Assembly: GCA_030598885.1 (NCBI GenBank)
Contig: JAUVOZ010000030.1
Span: 1 to 15,828 of the forward strand
DNA from: Anaerolineae bacterium
GTDB taxonomy: Bacteria > Chloroflexota > Anaerolineae > Anaerolineales > E44-bin32
Reading direction: 5' to 3'
Length of the DNA stretch: 15,828 nucleotides
The notes below the pieces were generated by a model. That model saw nothing but the letters and a program-made list of their open reading frames with translations. It searched no databases and was not told the DNA's origin. Both the position numbers and the translations under genes were made by a program. The stretch's first letter is position 1. Each line of letters opens with the position of its first letter. Shown piece after piece: positions 7,299-14,591 of this stretch.

Positions 7299-8342
7299 CA
7301 CACAATTGTCAAAAGGCGGAAGGTAATATCCTCGGCCGCCACACCAGACACCGGCTGAAAATCCGCTGTCCCTATAAACCCCTTGGAACTGGTTCAGGTT
7401 GTCCAACATCTTCCATTCAAACGAAATACCATCATCCCATGGTTCCCCAAAGGTTCCGATCACACCTTTCCCATCTTCGCGTACGGCGCCATCGACCAAC
7501 ATCAAATATCCTTTATGATTGTACAGAAATCCGAAGATATTCCCCTCCGATGATTGAGCAAGACCCATCGATACAATTTTCTCTGTCCCTTGTACAGTTG
7601 GATCCTGTAACAACCATTCCCCACTCCAGTCATCTGCACCACGGGTGACCTCATCCTCGACCATGATCAGAACCCACAATCGACTCACGACTACTCCTGA
7701 TGAATCAAGCAACTTCCAATGACCTAGAAATGTGCCTGGTTCGTCAGGAGCTTTAAGGAAGAGCGGAATATCAACAACATCCCCCTGTTCCACCTGCCAC
7801 ATCGGATTTGCCCATAAGCTATCTCCCAAGATGGGCTGGGGCGATAATCCCAGCGGGAAAAACAGTGCCACAGCTGAATCTGGTCCACTCATTTGGTCGC
7901 CATATGAAAAAACCAAATCATATTCATAGCTCAGCCAGGGACAGGTACCGGTATTCTTCAAACGCCAGATCTTAAAGAAAATTTCTCCAGGACTTAATAC
8001 TGTACCATCAGGAATGGCGACGTCACCCAAGAATTCCGCCTGATTGCACAAGTCAATTGTTGGTGTTGTTGATGACCTCAGGGTGGGGCCAGACTCCTGG
8101 GTAGGTGAGGTTATGGTGATTGTGCCCGTCGGCATTGCACTCGGCTTGGAGGTGAAGGAAGGTGTGGGTTGAACGCTTATCGCACTGGTGGGAATTTCTT
8201 GGGCCGGCACTCCGGTCGGCTGTAGGGGTGAAGTATGGGTGAGAGTCGGCCTCAGCGAGGGTTGTTGCGTTGTGCAAGCTGCTACCAACATAACGGCAGT
8301 CAACGCAAAACTAACGTACAACCACGATCTATCGATTCTCAT
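7284..8342 (-). CDS. Lipoprotein with NBR1-type Ig-like domain
   Basis: A 352-residue probable surface lipoprotein. The signal peptide ends in the lipobox VAAC with lipid-attachment Cys23. Residues 24-95 are a Pro/Ser/Thr-rich linker. Residues about 96-228 form an Ig-like domain of the NBR1 (next-to-BRCA1) type, shown by the element IFFKIWRLKNTGTCPW (121-136) and a late strand GHWKLLDSSG; Cys99 and Cys134 may pair. Residues about 238-352 form a beta-rich domain beginning DWSGEWLLQD and ending in a Cys334...Cys347 pair; I do not recognise it by name. ATG 8342 is preceded by AAGGAG at seven bases. Such Ig-like domains on bacterial lipoproteins are thought to bind partners or polysaccharide, but no ligand can be named here. 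Its 3' end overlaps the ABC permease gene tail to tail. Confidence 0.85.
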   Translation of the reverse strand: MRIDRSWLYVSFALTAVMLVAACTTQQPSLRPTLTHTSPLQPTGVPAQEIPTSAISVQPTPSFTSKPSAMPTGTITITSPTQESGPTLRSSTTPTIDLCNQAEFLGDVAIPDGTVLSPGEIFFKIWRLKNTGTCPWLSYEYDLVFSYGDQMSGPDSAVALFFPLGLSPQPILGDSLWANPMWQVEQGDVVDIPLFLKAPDEPGTFLGHWKLLDSSGVVVSRLWVLIMVEDEVTRGADDWSGEWLLQDPTVQGTEKIVSMGLAQSSEGNIFGFLYNHKGYLMLVDGAVREDGKGVIGTFGEPWDDGISFEWKMLDNLNQFQGVYRDSGFSAGVWCGGRGYYLPPFDNCVLTEP

Positions 8343-8389
8343 TGAAGATCTCCTTCACTACCAAAGCATAATCAGATGCAAGGACCCTC

Positions 8390-8402
8390 TATACATAGTA
8401 TA
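8390..8402. promoter_or_regulatory. Small palindrome over a possible -10 of the lipoprotein gene
   Basis: TATAC and GTATA flank a three-base centre about 48 bases upstream of the lipoprotein start. On the minus strand this includes TATACT, a fair -10 hexamer, but no good -35 is present. An operator overlapping a promoter is possible. Confidence 0.25.
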
Positions 8403-8420
8403 AAGAAACCCAGAGAAAAT

Positions 8421-8486
8421 TAAACCCGATGGGTCTCAACCTATTCTCCTGAATGAGGTTATCTTTTCAAAGACCCGTCGGGTTTA
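8421..8486. repeat. 66-nt paired-arm hairpin element, copy 1
   Basis: The arm TAAACCCGATGGGTCT (8421-8436) pairs with AGACCCGTCGGGTTTA (8471-8486) along all 16 bases, with one G-U pair, around a 34-nt loop. The loop has its own stem (AACCT/AGGTT, ATTC/GAAT). Each arm is itself a mini-palindrome (ACCC-NNN-GGGT). It sits 54 bases after the serpin stop and before the lipoprotein promoter region, and on the minus strand is followed by AATTTTCTCT, so it may serve as the serpin terminator. A second copy with the same geometry is at 11880-11945. Confidence 0.8.
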
Positions 8487-8539
8487 GATTCTATCAGACA
8501 TGAGCTAAGAACTGGCGCGGATGGTAAATCCGGCAACAA

Positions 8540-9832
8540 CTATTCGACCGGATTTAGGATCCGGCCCACAAACAATATCGTGCCGGTCTGGAGATCACGG
8601 ATCATGTAGATGAAGGGTCGATCAATCGTCACCTCGACCGCAGGAGTCGGAGCTATAGATACGGGCATAATCACCGCGGTTGCGGCAGTCGCCTCAGTTC
8701 CTTCTTCGTCCACTGAGATAAACGCTTTATGCACAACCTCGCTGATAAAAAGCTCTCGTGTGCCGGTCATCCCTGAGAAATCCGCGTCACCGAAGGCGTT
8801 CGGCATGCCCATCTCGATGAGCTTATCACTCAACTGGAAGCTCGATTCATATTCAAACTTGGGCATCGTGAGCGCTACGTCTCGCATCTCAAGGGTCTGC
8901 AAGATATCTGACAAAAACTCACTGCTTAGGGAGTCTTCAAATACCTCAAAGTAGTCAACCCTTGGAAGCAGGACAACCATAGCCATCTCACCACCAACAT
9001 AGGGTAACGCGACAGCCTGATATCCCTCACCTTCGGCGTATCCTAGCATCTTCGACTGCGACATCATCGGCACGCTAACCTGTTCTCCCCCCAACAGGTT
9101 GAAGTCACCATCGCGTGTCTGCCCCTCTTCGAAAGGATAGAACCATCCAGCATTGAAGTAAATCGCATTCGCCAGGACCAGCTTGGTCACTGGATCAATC
9201 GCACCCTGCGGGATCAGGTCCTTGATCCTCTCTTCTGTCTGGTCGCTGACCCAGTGGTTGATAATCTGCCGCGCCTCTTCCGGTGCCTCCATATAATCAA
9301 CCAGACGCAAACCGGCGCCATAGTTCAATGCTAGTACATCTAGAAACTCTGGTAGGAAGTCGTAACCACGCTGACCCCAGATGGAATTGGCGATGTTCAA
9401 GCGGAAAGCTTCCCCTAATTGCTCATCAACGTCTTCACCAAGACTGGCAAGTTCAAGATCGACCATATTGAAAGCCGGATGCAGATGGCTTTGAGATAAG
9501 GTGAAGTGCAGTGTATCCGCCATCTGATGTTCTGTCTCACCGCGAGATCCGGCATAGGTCATCGCCAGCGCTAACGAAATGCTGTATGGCGAAAAAATCA
9601 GGTTTCCTTCTTCCCCACGCAGGGTCTGATATAGGTCGAGCGCAAAAGCAGTGTTTCCCTCGACCAACTCTTTGAGATCGGCAGTGTCCACATGTGGTGA
9701 GACGACTCGTTCAACATCGGAATGCGCCACCATAGCCTCTGCCGACGGTTGGGTACAGCTAACCAAGGGCAGAGCCATTATCGTTGCCAGGAACATAACC
9801 ATTGAAATGCGTTTACGTATAGGAAACCTCAT
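8540..9832 (-). CDS. Serpin-family serine protease inhibitor, lipoprotein
   Basis: A 430-residue member of the serpin family, predicted to be exported and lipid-anchored: lipobox LVSC with Cys26. The mature part has typical serpin elements: NLIFSPYSISLALAMTYAGS, then LVLANAIYFNAGWFYPF, then PKFEYESSFQL and the C-terminal RPFIYMIRD...TILFVGRILNP. The reactive-centre hinge EEGTEATAATAV (376-387) keeps Thr379 and small residues, as in inhibitory serpins that insert the cleaved loop into sheet A. The loop then reads IMPVSIAP, so the scissile bond is probably Val391-Ser392, or one residue later. AGGAG lies nine bases before ATG 9832. It would trap serine proteases at the cell surface, its own or those of neighbours. 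Length fits the family plus a leader. Confidence 0.95.
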   Translation of the reverse strand: MRFPIRKRISMVMFLATIMALPLVSCTQPSAEAMVAHSDVERVVSPHVDTADLKELVEGNTAFALDLYQTLRGEEGNLIFSPYSISLALAMTYAGSRGETEHQMADTLHFTLSQSHLHPAFNMVDLELASLGEDVDEQLGEAFRLNIANSIWGQRGYDFLPEFLDVLALNYGAGLRLVDYMEAPEEARQIINHWVSDQTEERIKDLIPQGAIDPVTKLVLANAIYFNAGWFYPFEEGQTRDGDFNLLGGEQVSVPMMSQSKMLGYAEGEGYQAVALPYVGGEMAMVVLLPRVDYFEVFEDSLSSEFLSDILQTLEMRDVALTMPKFEYESSFQLSDKLIEMGMPNAFGDADFSGMTGTRELFISEVVHKAFISVDEEGTEATAATAVIMPVSIAPTPAVEVTIDRPFIYMIRDLQTGTILFVGRILNPVE

Positions 9833-10044
9833 CGTCTAACACTCCTTTTATTCACCTGCATTTTGGGTAACGCTGACCCAACTGGCAATGTGGCTTGAGA
9901 CCCACTGCGATCGCCGACTGGGAAAACCCGACCGAGTGCCATGTTGGTGGGTTACCAACATTACAATCAACAGACGATATAATATTCTTAAAGGTTCCCA
10001 AGATCATGTAAACATTTAGGAGGATTAATTTATTTCCGCTGCAA
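9833..10044. other. Serpin upstream region with two inverted repeats
   Basis: 212 bases between the transpeptidase stop and the serpin start. ATGTTGGT (9941-9948) and ACCAACAT (9954-9961) form a perfect eight-base stem around GGGTT. TTGGGT (9863-9868) and ACCCAA (9876-9881) form a six-base stem close to the ribosome site. Neither is followed by a T-run, so they look like leader structures or operators rather than terminators. No convincing promoter hexamer pair was found. Confidence 0.45.
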
Positions 10045-11637
10045 TCATGGTTGAATCTCGACCACCACCCCATCCTCAGCCCAATAATAGAGTCCTTCAG
10101 CCGCATCTAGATCTAGAATGATACAACCGTAAGAGGCTGGTCGGCCCAGAACATTTCCCCACAACCGCACACCATTTGAAAGCAGCGGTAGACCATGGAT
10201 CCCATTGATGAAACCCGGTGACGCTTCATAAATTCCCAGGAAGTGTGGCATCCACAGATCCCATCGTGATCCATAAGCATTCACATAGCGCCATTGGACT
10301 TGGAAAATACCGGGCAAAGTAGGTGAACTAGACATCCCCGTGCTGATAACGTGTTCCCGGGATAATTCCCCATCCTGATATATCCACATGCGCTGTTGGC
10401 TGATGCTGATGACGATGCGCTTGTTCACCACTGCTGGCAGGGTCAGCATGCTGTCCGCTGGCGGTATGGTTATCGTCTCTCCTACAACCAATCCCCTGGC
10501 GGCTACCGTCGGGTTGAACTCAAATATTTTCCAATAAGGCATCCCGAAATGGAAGCTGATCGTCGCCATCGTATCGGTGGGTAGGACGACGTAGGCTGTA
10601 GGTCGATAGGTAATTTGGAGGGTTTCTGTGTCCTCGCCATCTAAGCTCTTCCTCGCTACAGCCAATGCCTGCTCACCGTCGAAGAAGCGCTCCGCGCCCA
10701 AGTTGGCTTCCAGAATTTTCAGATATGCTGATAACAAGTTGTCATCCAATGCGACATTGAATTCGTCCATGCCGCGCTCGACGCGCAGCCAAGAGGCGAT
10801 CTCCTGTCGAGTTGGTACCCAATTGAATCGTTCACTAGTCACGGGGTCGTAGGCGCCAATCGTCATCCCCGAACCAAGCAAGCGCTCGGCTTCGGTGGCA
10901 GTCGCTGAGACCTCGATGATGGCTGGCACAACCGGTTCCATCACCAATGGTACGAAACGATAATCCAACATCACCGCGGCCGGATCAGCAGAGAGGAGAC
11001 TCAAGCTGGCCTCAAGGTCTAAATATTTTCCAACCTGGCCGATGGTCGGAACAACCTCACCACCCTCTAAAACCAGAGTGCCCTCCACTGGGTGCACGTC
11101 AACCCGTGCCCTCCATGCTTCCAACCCAGCTCGGGCGGCAATTGGATCAAGGATGACCCACGGGGTGACCTCCCCGCCGTACATCAATGTATTGATTATA
11201 TGAGTCACCCCGGCAATAATCCCCTGGTTGCGACCTATACTATAAGCCTGCTCTGCGTTGGCTAGGGCGTCAACCCGTAGACCGAACTCGGACGGCATCA
11301 CGACCCACGAGCGAGCAAGCTCGGTAGTATCGACGGCCGTGATGCGGTAATCCACATTCCACACCCGGTCTATCTTTGCGACCGCCTCATGGACGGTCAG
11401 GCCCTGTACCTGTACCCCACCAACCTGCACCCCTGGCAGGATGATCCCAAAGATTTGGAAATAAGCATACACACACAACACAATAATTACTGGTAGCATT
11501 GCCAAGACCACCAACCCAGCGCTTATCCCAAAGGCAGCCTTCAACCGCCTTGGCTTTCCACGCCTAACTGGACGTCTTGTAGCAACAGCTCTTGTTCGGA
11601 TCACTTGGGTCGTTTCCACAATCACCTGCCCAATCAT
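10045..11637 (-). CDS. L,D-transpeptidase (YkuD) with VanW-type PG-binding and LysM domains
   Basis: A 530-residue membrane-anchored cell-wall enzyme. Order: basic cytoplasmic tail (1-35), one transmembrane helix (about 36-60), a VanW-associated peptidoglycan-binding region (PG_binding_4-like, about 68-330, seemingly two units), a LysM domain (about 349-393) and a YkuD L,D-transpeptidase domain (about 405-530). The catalytic region has His481 (HGLPLL) and nucleophile Cys505 in SYGCIIL. YkuD enzymes normally have SHGC; here Tyr503 replaces that His, while the upstream His and the Cys remain. It should cross-link peptidoglycan stems or attach proteins to them on the outer face. ATG 11637 has no clear ribosome site. 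The leader upstream is rich in inverted repeats. It has a large gap to each neighbour and is probably a single-gene unit. Confidence 0.92.
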   Translation of the reverse strand: MIGQVIVETTQVIRTRAVATRRPVRRGKPRRLKAAFGISAGLVVLAMLPVIIVLCVYAYFQIFGIILPGVQVGGVQVQGLTVHEAVAKIDRVWNVDYRITAVDTTELARSWVVMPSEFGLRVDALANAEQAYSIGRNQGIIAGVTHIINTLMYGGEVTPWVILDPIAARAGLEAWRARVDVHPVEGTLVLEGGEVVPTIGQVGKYLDLEASLSLLSADPAAVMLDYRFVPLVMEPVVPAIIEVSATATEAERLLGSGMTIGAYDPVTSERFNWVPTRQEIASWLRVERGMDEFNVALDDNLLSAYLKILEANLGAERFFDGEQALAVARKSLDGEDTETLQITYRPTAYVVLPTDTMATISFHFGMPYWKIFEFNPTVAARGLVVGETITIPPADSMLTLPAVVNKRIVISISQQRMWIYQDGELSREHVISTGMSSSPTLPGIFQVQWRYVNAYGSRWDLWMPHFLGIYEASPGFINGIHGLPLLSNGVRLWGNVLGRPASYGCIILDLDAAEGLYYWAEDGVVVEIQP

Positions 11638-11800
11638 CGTTTGAGGGCTACTGTCGGCTATCTGCTGTCACCATGGTGGGGATAATCTCGTCAGGTTCAG
11701 ATCCCTCGCAAAGCGACTCGCCGGGTCTTAGCCTCCTCCGAATCTACTTCACACCCCTGCGCATTGGGTTGCAACAAACCTGCCAAGCTCCTGCGAGCAA
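11638..11800 (-). promoter_or_regulatory. Structured leader of the L,D-transpeptidase gene
   Basis: No ORF is credible here, but the minus strand can fold repeatedly: the palindrome CACCATGGTG (11669-11678), GGGAT/ATCCC (11705-11701 with 11683-11679) enclosing GAACCTGACG, TCGC-TTT-GCGA (11716-11706) and GGTT/AACC (11780-11767). The bits GGGGTG (11757-11752), GGCTAAGA and GAACCTGA (11698-11691) recall the TPP riboswitch, and cell-wall genes are known targets of c-di-AMP (ydaO) riboswitches, but neither consensus is met. I call it an unidentified structured 5' leader. Confidence 0.4.
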
Positions 11801-11879
11801 CAAACACTACATTAATAAAAATCTCGGTCGGTATGTTAGTGCGTCACCTATAAGTTAATCGGATCTCCAAGCTAGACTC

Positions 11880-11945
11880 TAAACCCGAAGGGTCTCTATG
11901 GATTCCAATAAATAATATATATTCATCAAAGACCCTTCGGGTTTA
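11880..11945. repeat. 66-nt paired-arm hairpin element, copy 2
   Basis: The arm TAAACCCGAAGGGTCT (11880-11895) is the exact reverse complement of AGACCCTTCGGGTTTA (11930-11945), around a 34-nt AT-rich loop. The loop ends can pair again (ATGGAT with ATTCAT). Compared with the copy at 8421-8486, the arm changes from GAT/GTC to GAA/TTC, a compensatory change that keeps the stem. It lies 108 bases after the kinase stop and is not followed by a clear T-run on either strand, so it is not a typical intrinsic terminator. Confidence 0.8.
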
Positions 11946-12052
11946 GAGAATAAAAGCTCACCCCAAGAACGGGCATGGTTAAATTTACCTGTGTCATCGG
12001 ATGATAATGGTTGGGAAGGTGGTAAATATGGATATGGGAATATAAATTTTGT

Positions 12053-13474
12053 TCAGCCCCCAAACCCGGATTGGTGCAATCGCTCGGCAGCCTCAATTGT
12101 CAACGGAATGGTGACCGACACTCGCGTGCCTCGACCCATGGTTGAAGCAATCCGCAGCACGCCGTTTACCAGTTCAGCGCGCTCGCGTAGATTGACCATC
12201 CCCATACTGCCACGCTGGTCATAGCCAGACTCTACCGCTGAAACGTCGAATCCTACACCGTCGTCCTCCACCTCAAGTTCCAGCAGGTCTCCACTGGGTT
12301 TTAAACGAACCCAGATGTGGTCGGCCTGGGCGTGTTTGCGAGCATTGTTGACGGCCTCTTCAACAATAAAGAAAATCACACCTTGTTTGCCAACCTCCAT
12401 TTCCTCCACTAAACCTAGTGGTGCCTGGATGATCACATTCTGGTCGTGATTCTCGAGCATCTTCTCCGATAATTGCTCAAGCGCCGCTATAAGGCCCTCT
12501 GACTCCAGGATCAACGGACGTAAGGTAAACAGCATTTGCCGAATTTCTTTTGTGGTTCGGCGCGCCAACTCCTCAATCTTGAACAGCTCTTCCGCCGCTG
12601 CGTCGACGTCGCGGGTTATCAGCCTGCGGGCGAAATTGACCCGCATGGCGATCGCCCCGATTGACTGAGTGGGACCGTCATGCAAATTACGCGCCAGCTT
12701 CCTGCGCTCCTCTTCATGAATCTCTGCGATGCGCTCTTTTTCCTGCTCCAGATCGCTATACAACTGAGCATTCTGCAGAGCGACTCTCGCTTGCTGGGCA
12801 ATCGCCTGCAGAAGTTCCAACCGTTCGTCGGTGATAAAACCCGGCTCTGGGTGACCGAAAAGCAGCAGCCCATAGATCCCCAACCCGACAACTAGCGGGA
12901 TGCACACAGCAACATCACAGGAATGGATGGCAACCAACCGCCGCAGTTCAGGGTCGGTAGAAGGATTTTGGCAAATGCTTACATCACCGCTGGCGAGTGC
13001 CTCTTCGATCACTCCCCGCTCGCCGGCGAACTCAGCGCGCATGTCGGAGGGAGTCAGACCTCGGGCGGATGCCACATAGAGCCGATCTTCAGTGAACAGC
13101 ATCAGCGCACATACCAGCCGATTGTCCACCGAGCCTGACTCCGAGAGCGCGCTGGCAGCCAAGTCAAGCGTCATCTCCAGGACACGCTCATAGTTCAACG
13201 TCGCGTTGAGTGAAGCGATCATACGCAACAACGAACGAAGCCGCTCCAACTGTTGTTCGAGTGCTCGTTCGCGATAACTACTCATGCTACGCTCTGGCTC
13301 CTCACTAGAATTATCCTTGGGTGGTTTACCCCGAAAGCGATCTCTCAACCATCCCAAGATCGGTAACGCTAAAAGCATAAGACCAAGATCAGCCACCAGT
13401 CCTACTCGCGGCCCAGCTTCAATGGTGATGCAGCTGAGAACCTGGACAATATCAATCATGTACACGATCCTCAT
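12053..13474 (-). CDS. Sensor histidine kinase, NarL/DegS-type with GAF domain
   Basis: A 473-residue sensor kinase. One probable membrane helix (about 24-43) precedes a polar linker and helix (60-90), a GAF sensing domain (about 92-238), a coiled-coil connector and the kinase core. The HisKA_3 phospho-acceptor is His265 in EEERRKLARNLHDGPTQ. The N-box is VEEAVNNARKHA (371-382), the G1 box EDDGVGFD (403-410) and the G2 region GSMGMVNLRER (422-432), ending with GRGT (447-450). The GAF domain has three cysteines (168, 186, 191) near its ligand-facing region. ATG 13474 has a weak ribosome site; ATG 13459 has GAGG nine bases upstream and may be the real start, five residues shorter. No response regulator lies nearby, so the partner is encoded elsewhere. 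Confidence 0.93.
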   Translation of the reverse strand: MRIVYMIDIVQVLSCITIEAGPRVGLVADLGLMLLALPILGWLRDRFRGKPPKDNSSEEPERSMSSYRERALEQQLERLRSLLRMIASLNATLNYERVLEMTLDLAASALSESGSVDNRLVCALMLFTEDRLYVASARGLTPSDMRAEFAGERGVIEEALASGDVSICQNPSTDPELRRLVAIHSCDVAVCIPLVVGLGIYGLLLFGHPEPGFITDERLELLQAIAQQARVALQNAQLYSDLEQEKERIAEIHEEERRKLARNLHDGPTQSIGAIAMRVNFARRLITRDVDAAAEELFKIEELARRTTKEIRQMLFTLRPLILESEGLIAALEQLSEKMLENHDQNVIIQAPLGLVEEMEVGKQGVIFFIVEEAVNNARKHAQADHIWVRLKPSGDLLELEVEDDGVGFDVSAVESGYDQRGSMGMVNLRERAELVNGVLRIASTMGRGTRVSVTIPLTIEAAERLHQSGFGG

Positions 13475-13880
13475 TACTTTCGGGCGATCTTACCTGGTCA
13501 AACCCTTATCAAAACCCTGAGCGAAAATCGCGCCTTATCCCGTACCCGCCGGTACTGCCCTCTCATCAGCCGATGGACACCAGACTGCAGGCGCGTGGCA
13601 CTTATTAGTATGCAACGAATTCCCAGAGAGGCAAGTTTACAATCTGCCTACAAATACCATCCGTTGGATATGCTGTATTGAAGCAAGTAGTCGACCACCA
13701 CTCACCCGAAGATCGATAAAAAGGTCGTAGATTCAGGGAAAGAATATCTATTCTTAAGTTTTCCAGCTTACACAAATGTTAATTTTGACTTGGCAACTCG
13801 GAGGCCAACACTTCCATCATCGCTCATAGCAAATATAACCCACCAGCTTTTCCACATGATTGCACTGAACTACGCCATGT
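13475..13880. other. Intergenic region upstream of the kinase gene
   Basis: 406 bases with no supported gene. It contains a compact inverted repeat at 13740-13755 and a small stem GTACC-CGCC-GGTAC at 13542-13555. After the cbiO stop, TTGGC/GCCAA (13793-13811) can form a hairpin on the minus strand, but it is followed by GTCAAAATT rather than a T-run, so a cbiO terminator is only weakly suggested. Confidence 0.5.
13740..13755. promoter_or_regulatory. Palindromic operator-like site
   Basis: AAGAATA and TATTCTT are perfect seven-base inverted half-sites with a two-base centre. They lie about 265 bases upstream of the kinase gene and 126 bases past the cbiO stop. The short symmetric spacing suits a dimeric DNA-binding protein better than an RNA hairpin. 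Confidence 0.35.
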
Positions 13881-14591
13881 TTACGGTGCTTCCAAACCAT
13901 GCTCTTCAAGGAAGGTATTATCTGATAGAAGTTTCTGTGTCAACCCATCAGAGACCACCTCCCCTTGGTCAATAACAATTGTCCTTTGGAACAATTCAGA
14001 CACCATGCGCATGTCGTGGGTTGAAACCAACATCGTCTGAGGCAAATCATGCAGCAGGTTGATCAAACCCCGGCGTGAGCGCGGGTCAAGACCGGCAGTT
14101 GGTTCGTCGAGTATCAGTATTTCAGGAACCATCGCCAGCACCGTAGCGATCGCCACTCGCTTCTTCTCCCCGTTGCTAAGATGATGTGATACCCTGTCTT
14201 CAAAGTTCTCCAAACCCACCGCTTCCAGCGCTTGCGCAACCCGGTCCCTTATCTCTACCTCCAACAAACCCATATAGAGTGGCCCAAAGGCAATATCCTC
14301 GAACACCGTAGGCGAGAAAAGTTGGTCGTCTGGATCCTCGAAGACCAACCCCACTGATACCCGTACCTTTCCCAGGGTATCATCTTTCACCGACACTCCG
14401 CACACGATAACCTCGCCACGGCCGCGCAGTATCCCATTGAGATGCAACAGCAGGGTGGATTTCCCCGCGCCGTTGGGGCCCACAAGGGCCACTTTCTCAC
14501 CTGGCGAGACATATAGATTGACACCACGTAAGGCAATGTGTCCATCTGGATATGAAAAATGCAGGTCATTCACTTCAATCGTGTGATGCAT
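13881..14591 (-). CDS. cbiO: ECF transporter ATPase, cobalt/nickel type
   Basis: A 236-residue ATP-binding subunit of an energy-coupling-factor importer. Walker A is GPNGAGKST (38-46). The ECF-typical Q-loop segment is VFEDPDDQLFSPTVFED (83-99), with Glu85 where Gln is usual. The signature is LSNGEKKR (138-145), Walker B ILILDEPTAGLDP (158-170) with Glu163, and the switch histidine is His192 in STHDM. It is shorter than many EcfA/CbiO proteins (often about 270), stopping soon after the core. AAGGA lies 11 bases before ATG 14591. It is separated from cbiQ by 91 bases that contain a small GCTG-GCGA-CAGC hairpin followed by five T (minus strand, 14628-14612), possibly a weak attenuator or processing site. 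Only one ATPase gene is seen, as is usual for Cbi/Nik-type systems. Confidence 0.93.
   Translation of the reverse strand: MHHTIEVNDLHFSYPDGHIALRGVNLYVSPGEKVALVGPNGAGKSTLLLHLNGILRGRGEVIVCGVSVKDDTLGKVRVSVGLVFEDPDDQLFSPTVFEDIAFGPLYMGLLEVEIRDRVAQALEAVGLENFEDRVSHHLSNGEKKRVAIATVLAMVPEILILDEPTAGLDPRSRRGLINLLHDLPQTMLVSTHDMRMVSELFQRTIVIDQGEVVSDGLTQKLLSDNTFLEEHGLEAP

Larger units (their letters stand above)
11638..12052. other. Intergenic region between histidine kinase and transpeptidase genes
   Basis: 415 bases holding the structured leader next to the transpeptidase start, the second 66-nt hairpin element (11880-11945) and about 105 bases of AT-rich sequence after the kinase stop. No gene was found on either strand. 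Confidence 0.65.

Noticed and set aside
7311..7340. GGCGG/CCGCC hairpin with TTTT on the minus strand
   Set aside because: It lies inside the last codons of the lipoprotein gene, before its stop, and the T-run is only four bases; probably coding constraint.
9865..9930. Short matches to Escherichia coli lacZ start region (GACTGGGAAAACCC and GCGTTACCCAA)
   Set aside because: The two matches are on opposite strands and embedded in unrelated sequence; neither vector contamination nor a lacZ fragment is supported.
9852..10106. 84-codon minus-strand ORF between transpeptidase and serpin
   Set aside because: Overlaps the end of the transpeptidase gene in a different frame and has no motif or ribosome site.
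11691..11705. T-arm-like GGTTCAGATCCC on the plus strand
   Set aside because: The T-loop would carry G where A58 is nearly invariant, and no acceptor, D-arm or anticodon arm can be built around it, so not a tRNA.
11592..11858. 88-codon plus-strand ORF over the transpeptidase leader
   Set aside because: Antisense to the transpeptidase start and leader, with no homology signal or ribosome site.
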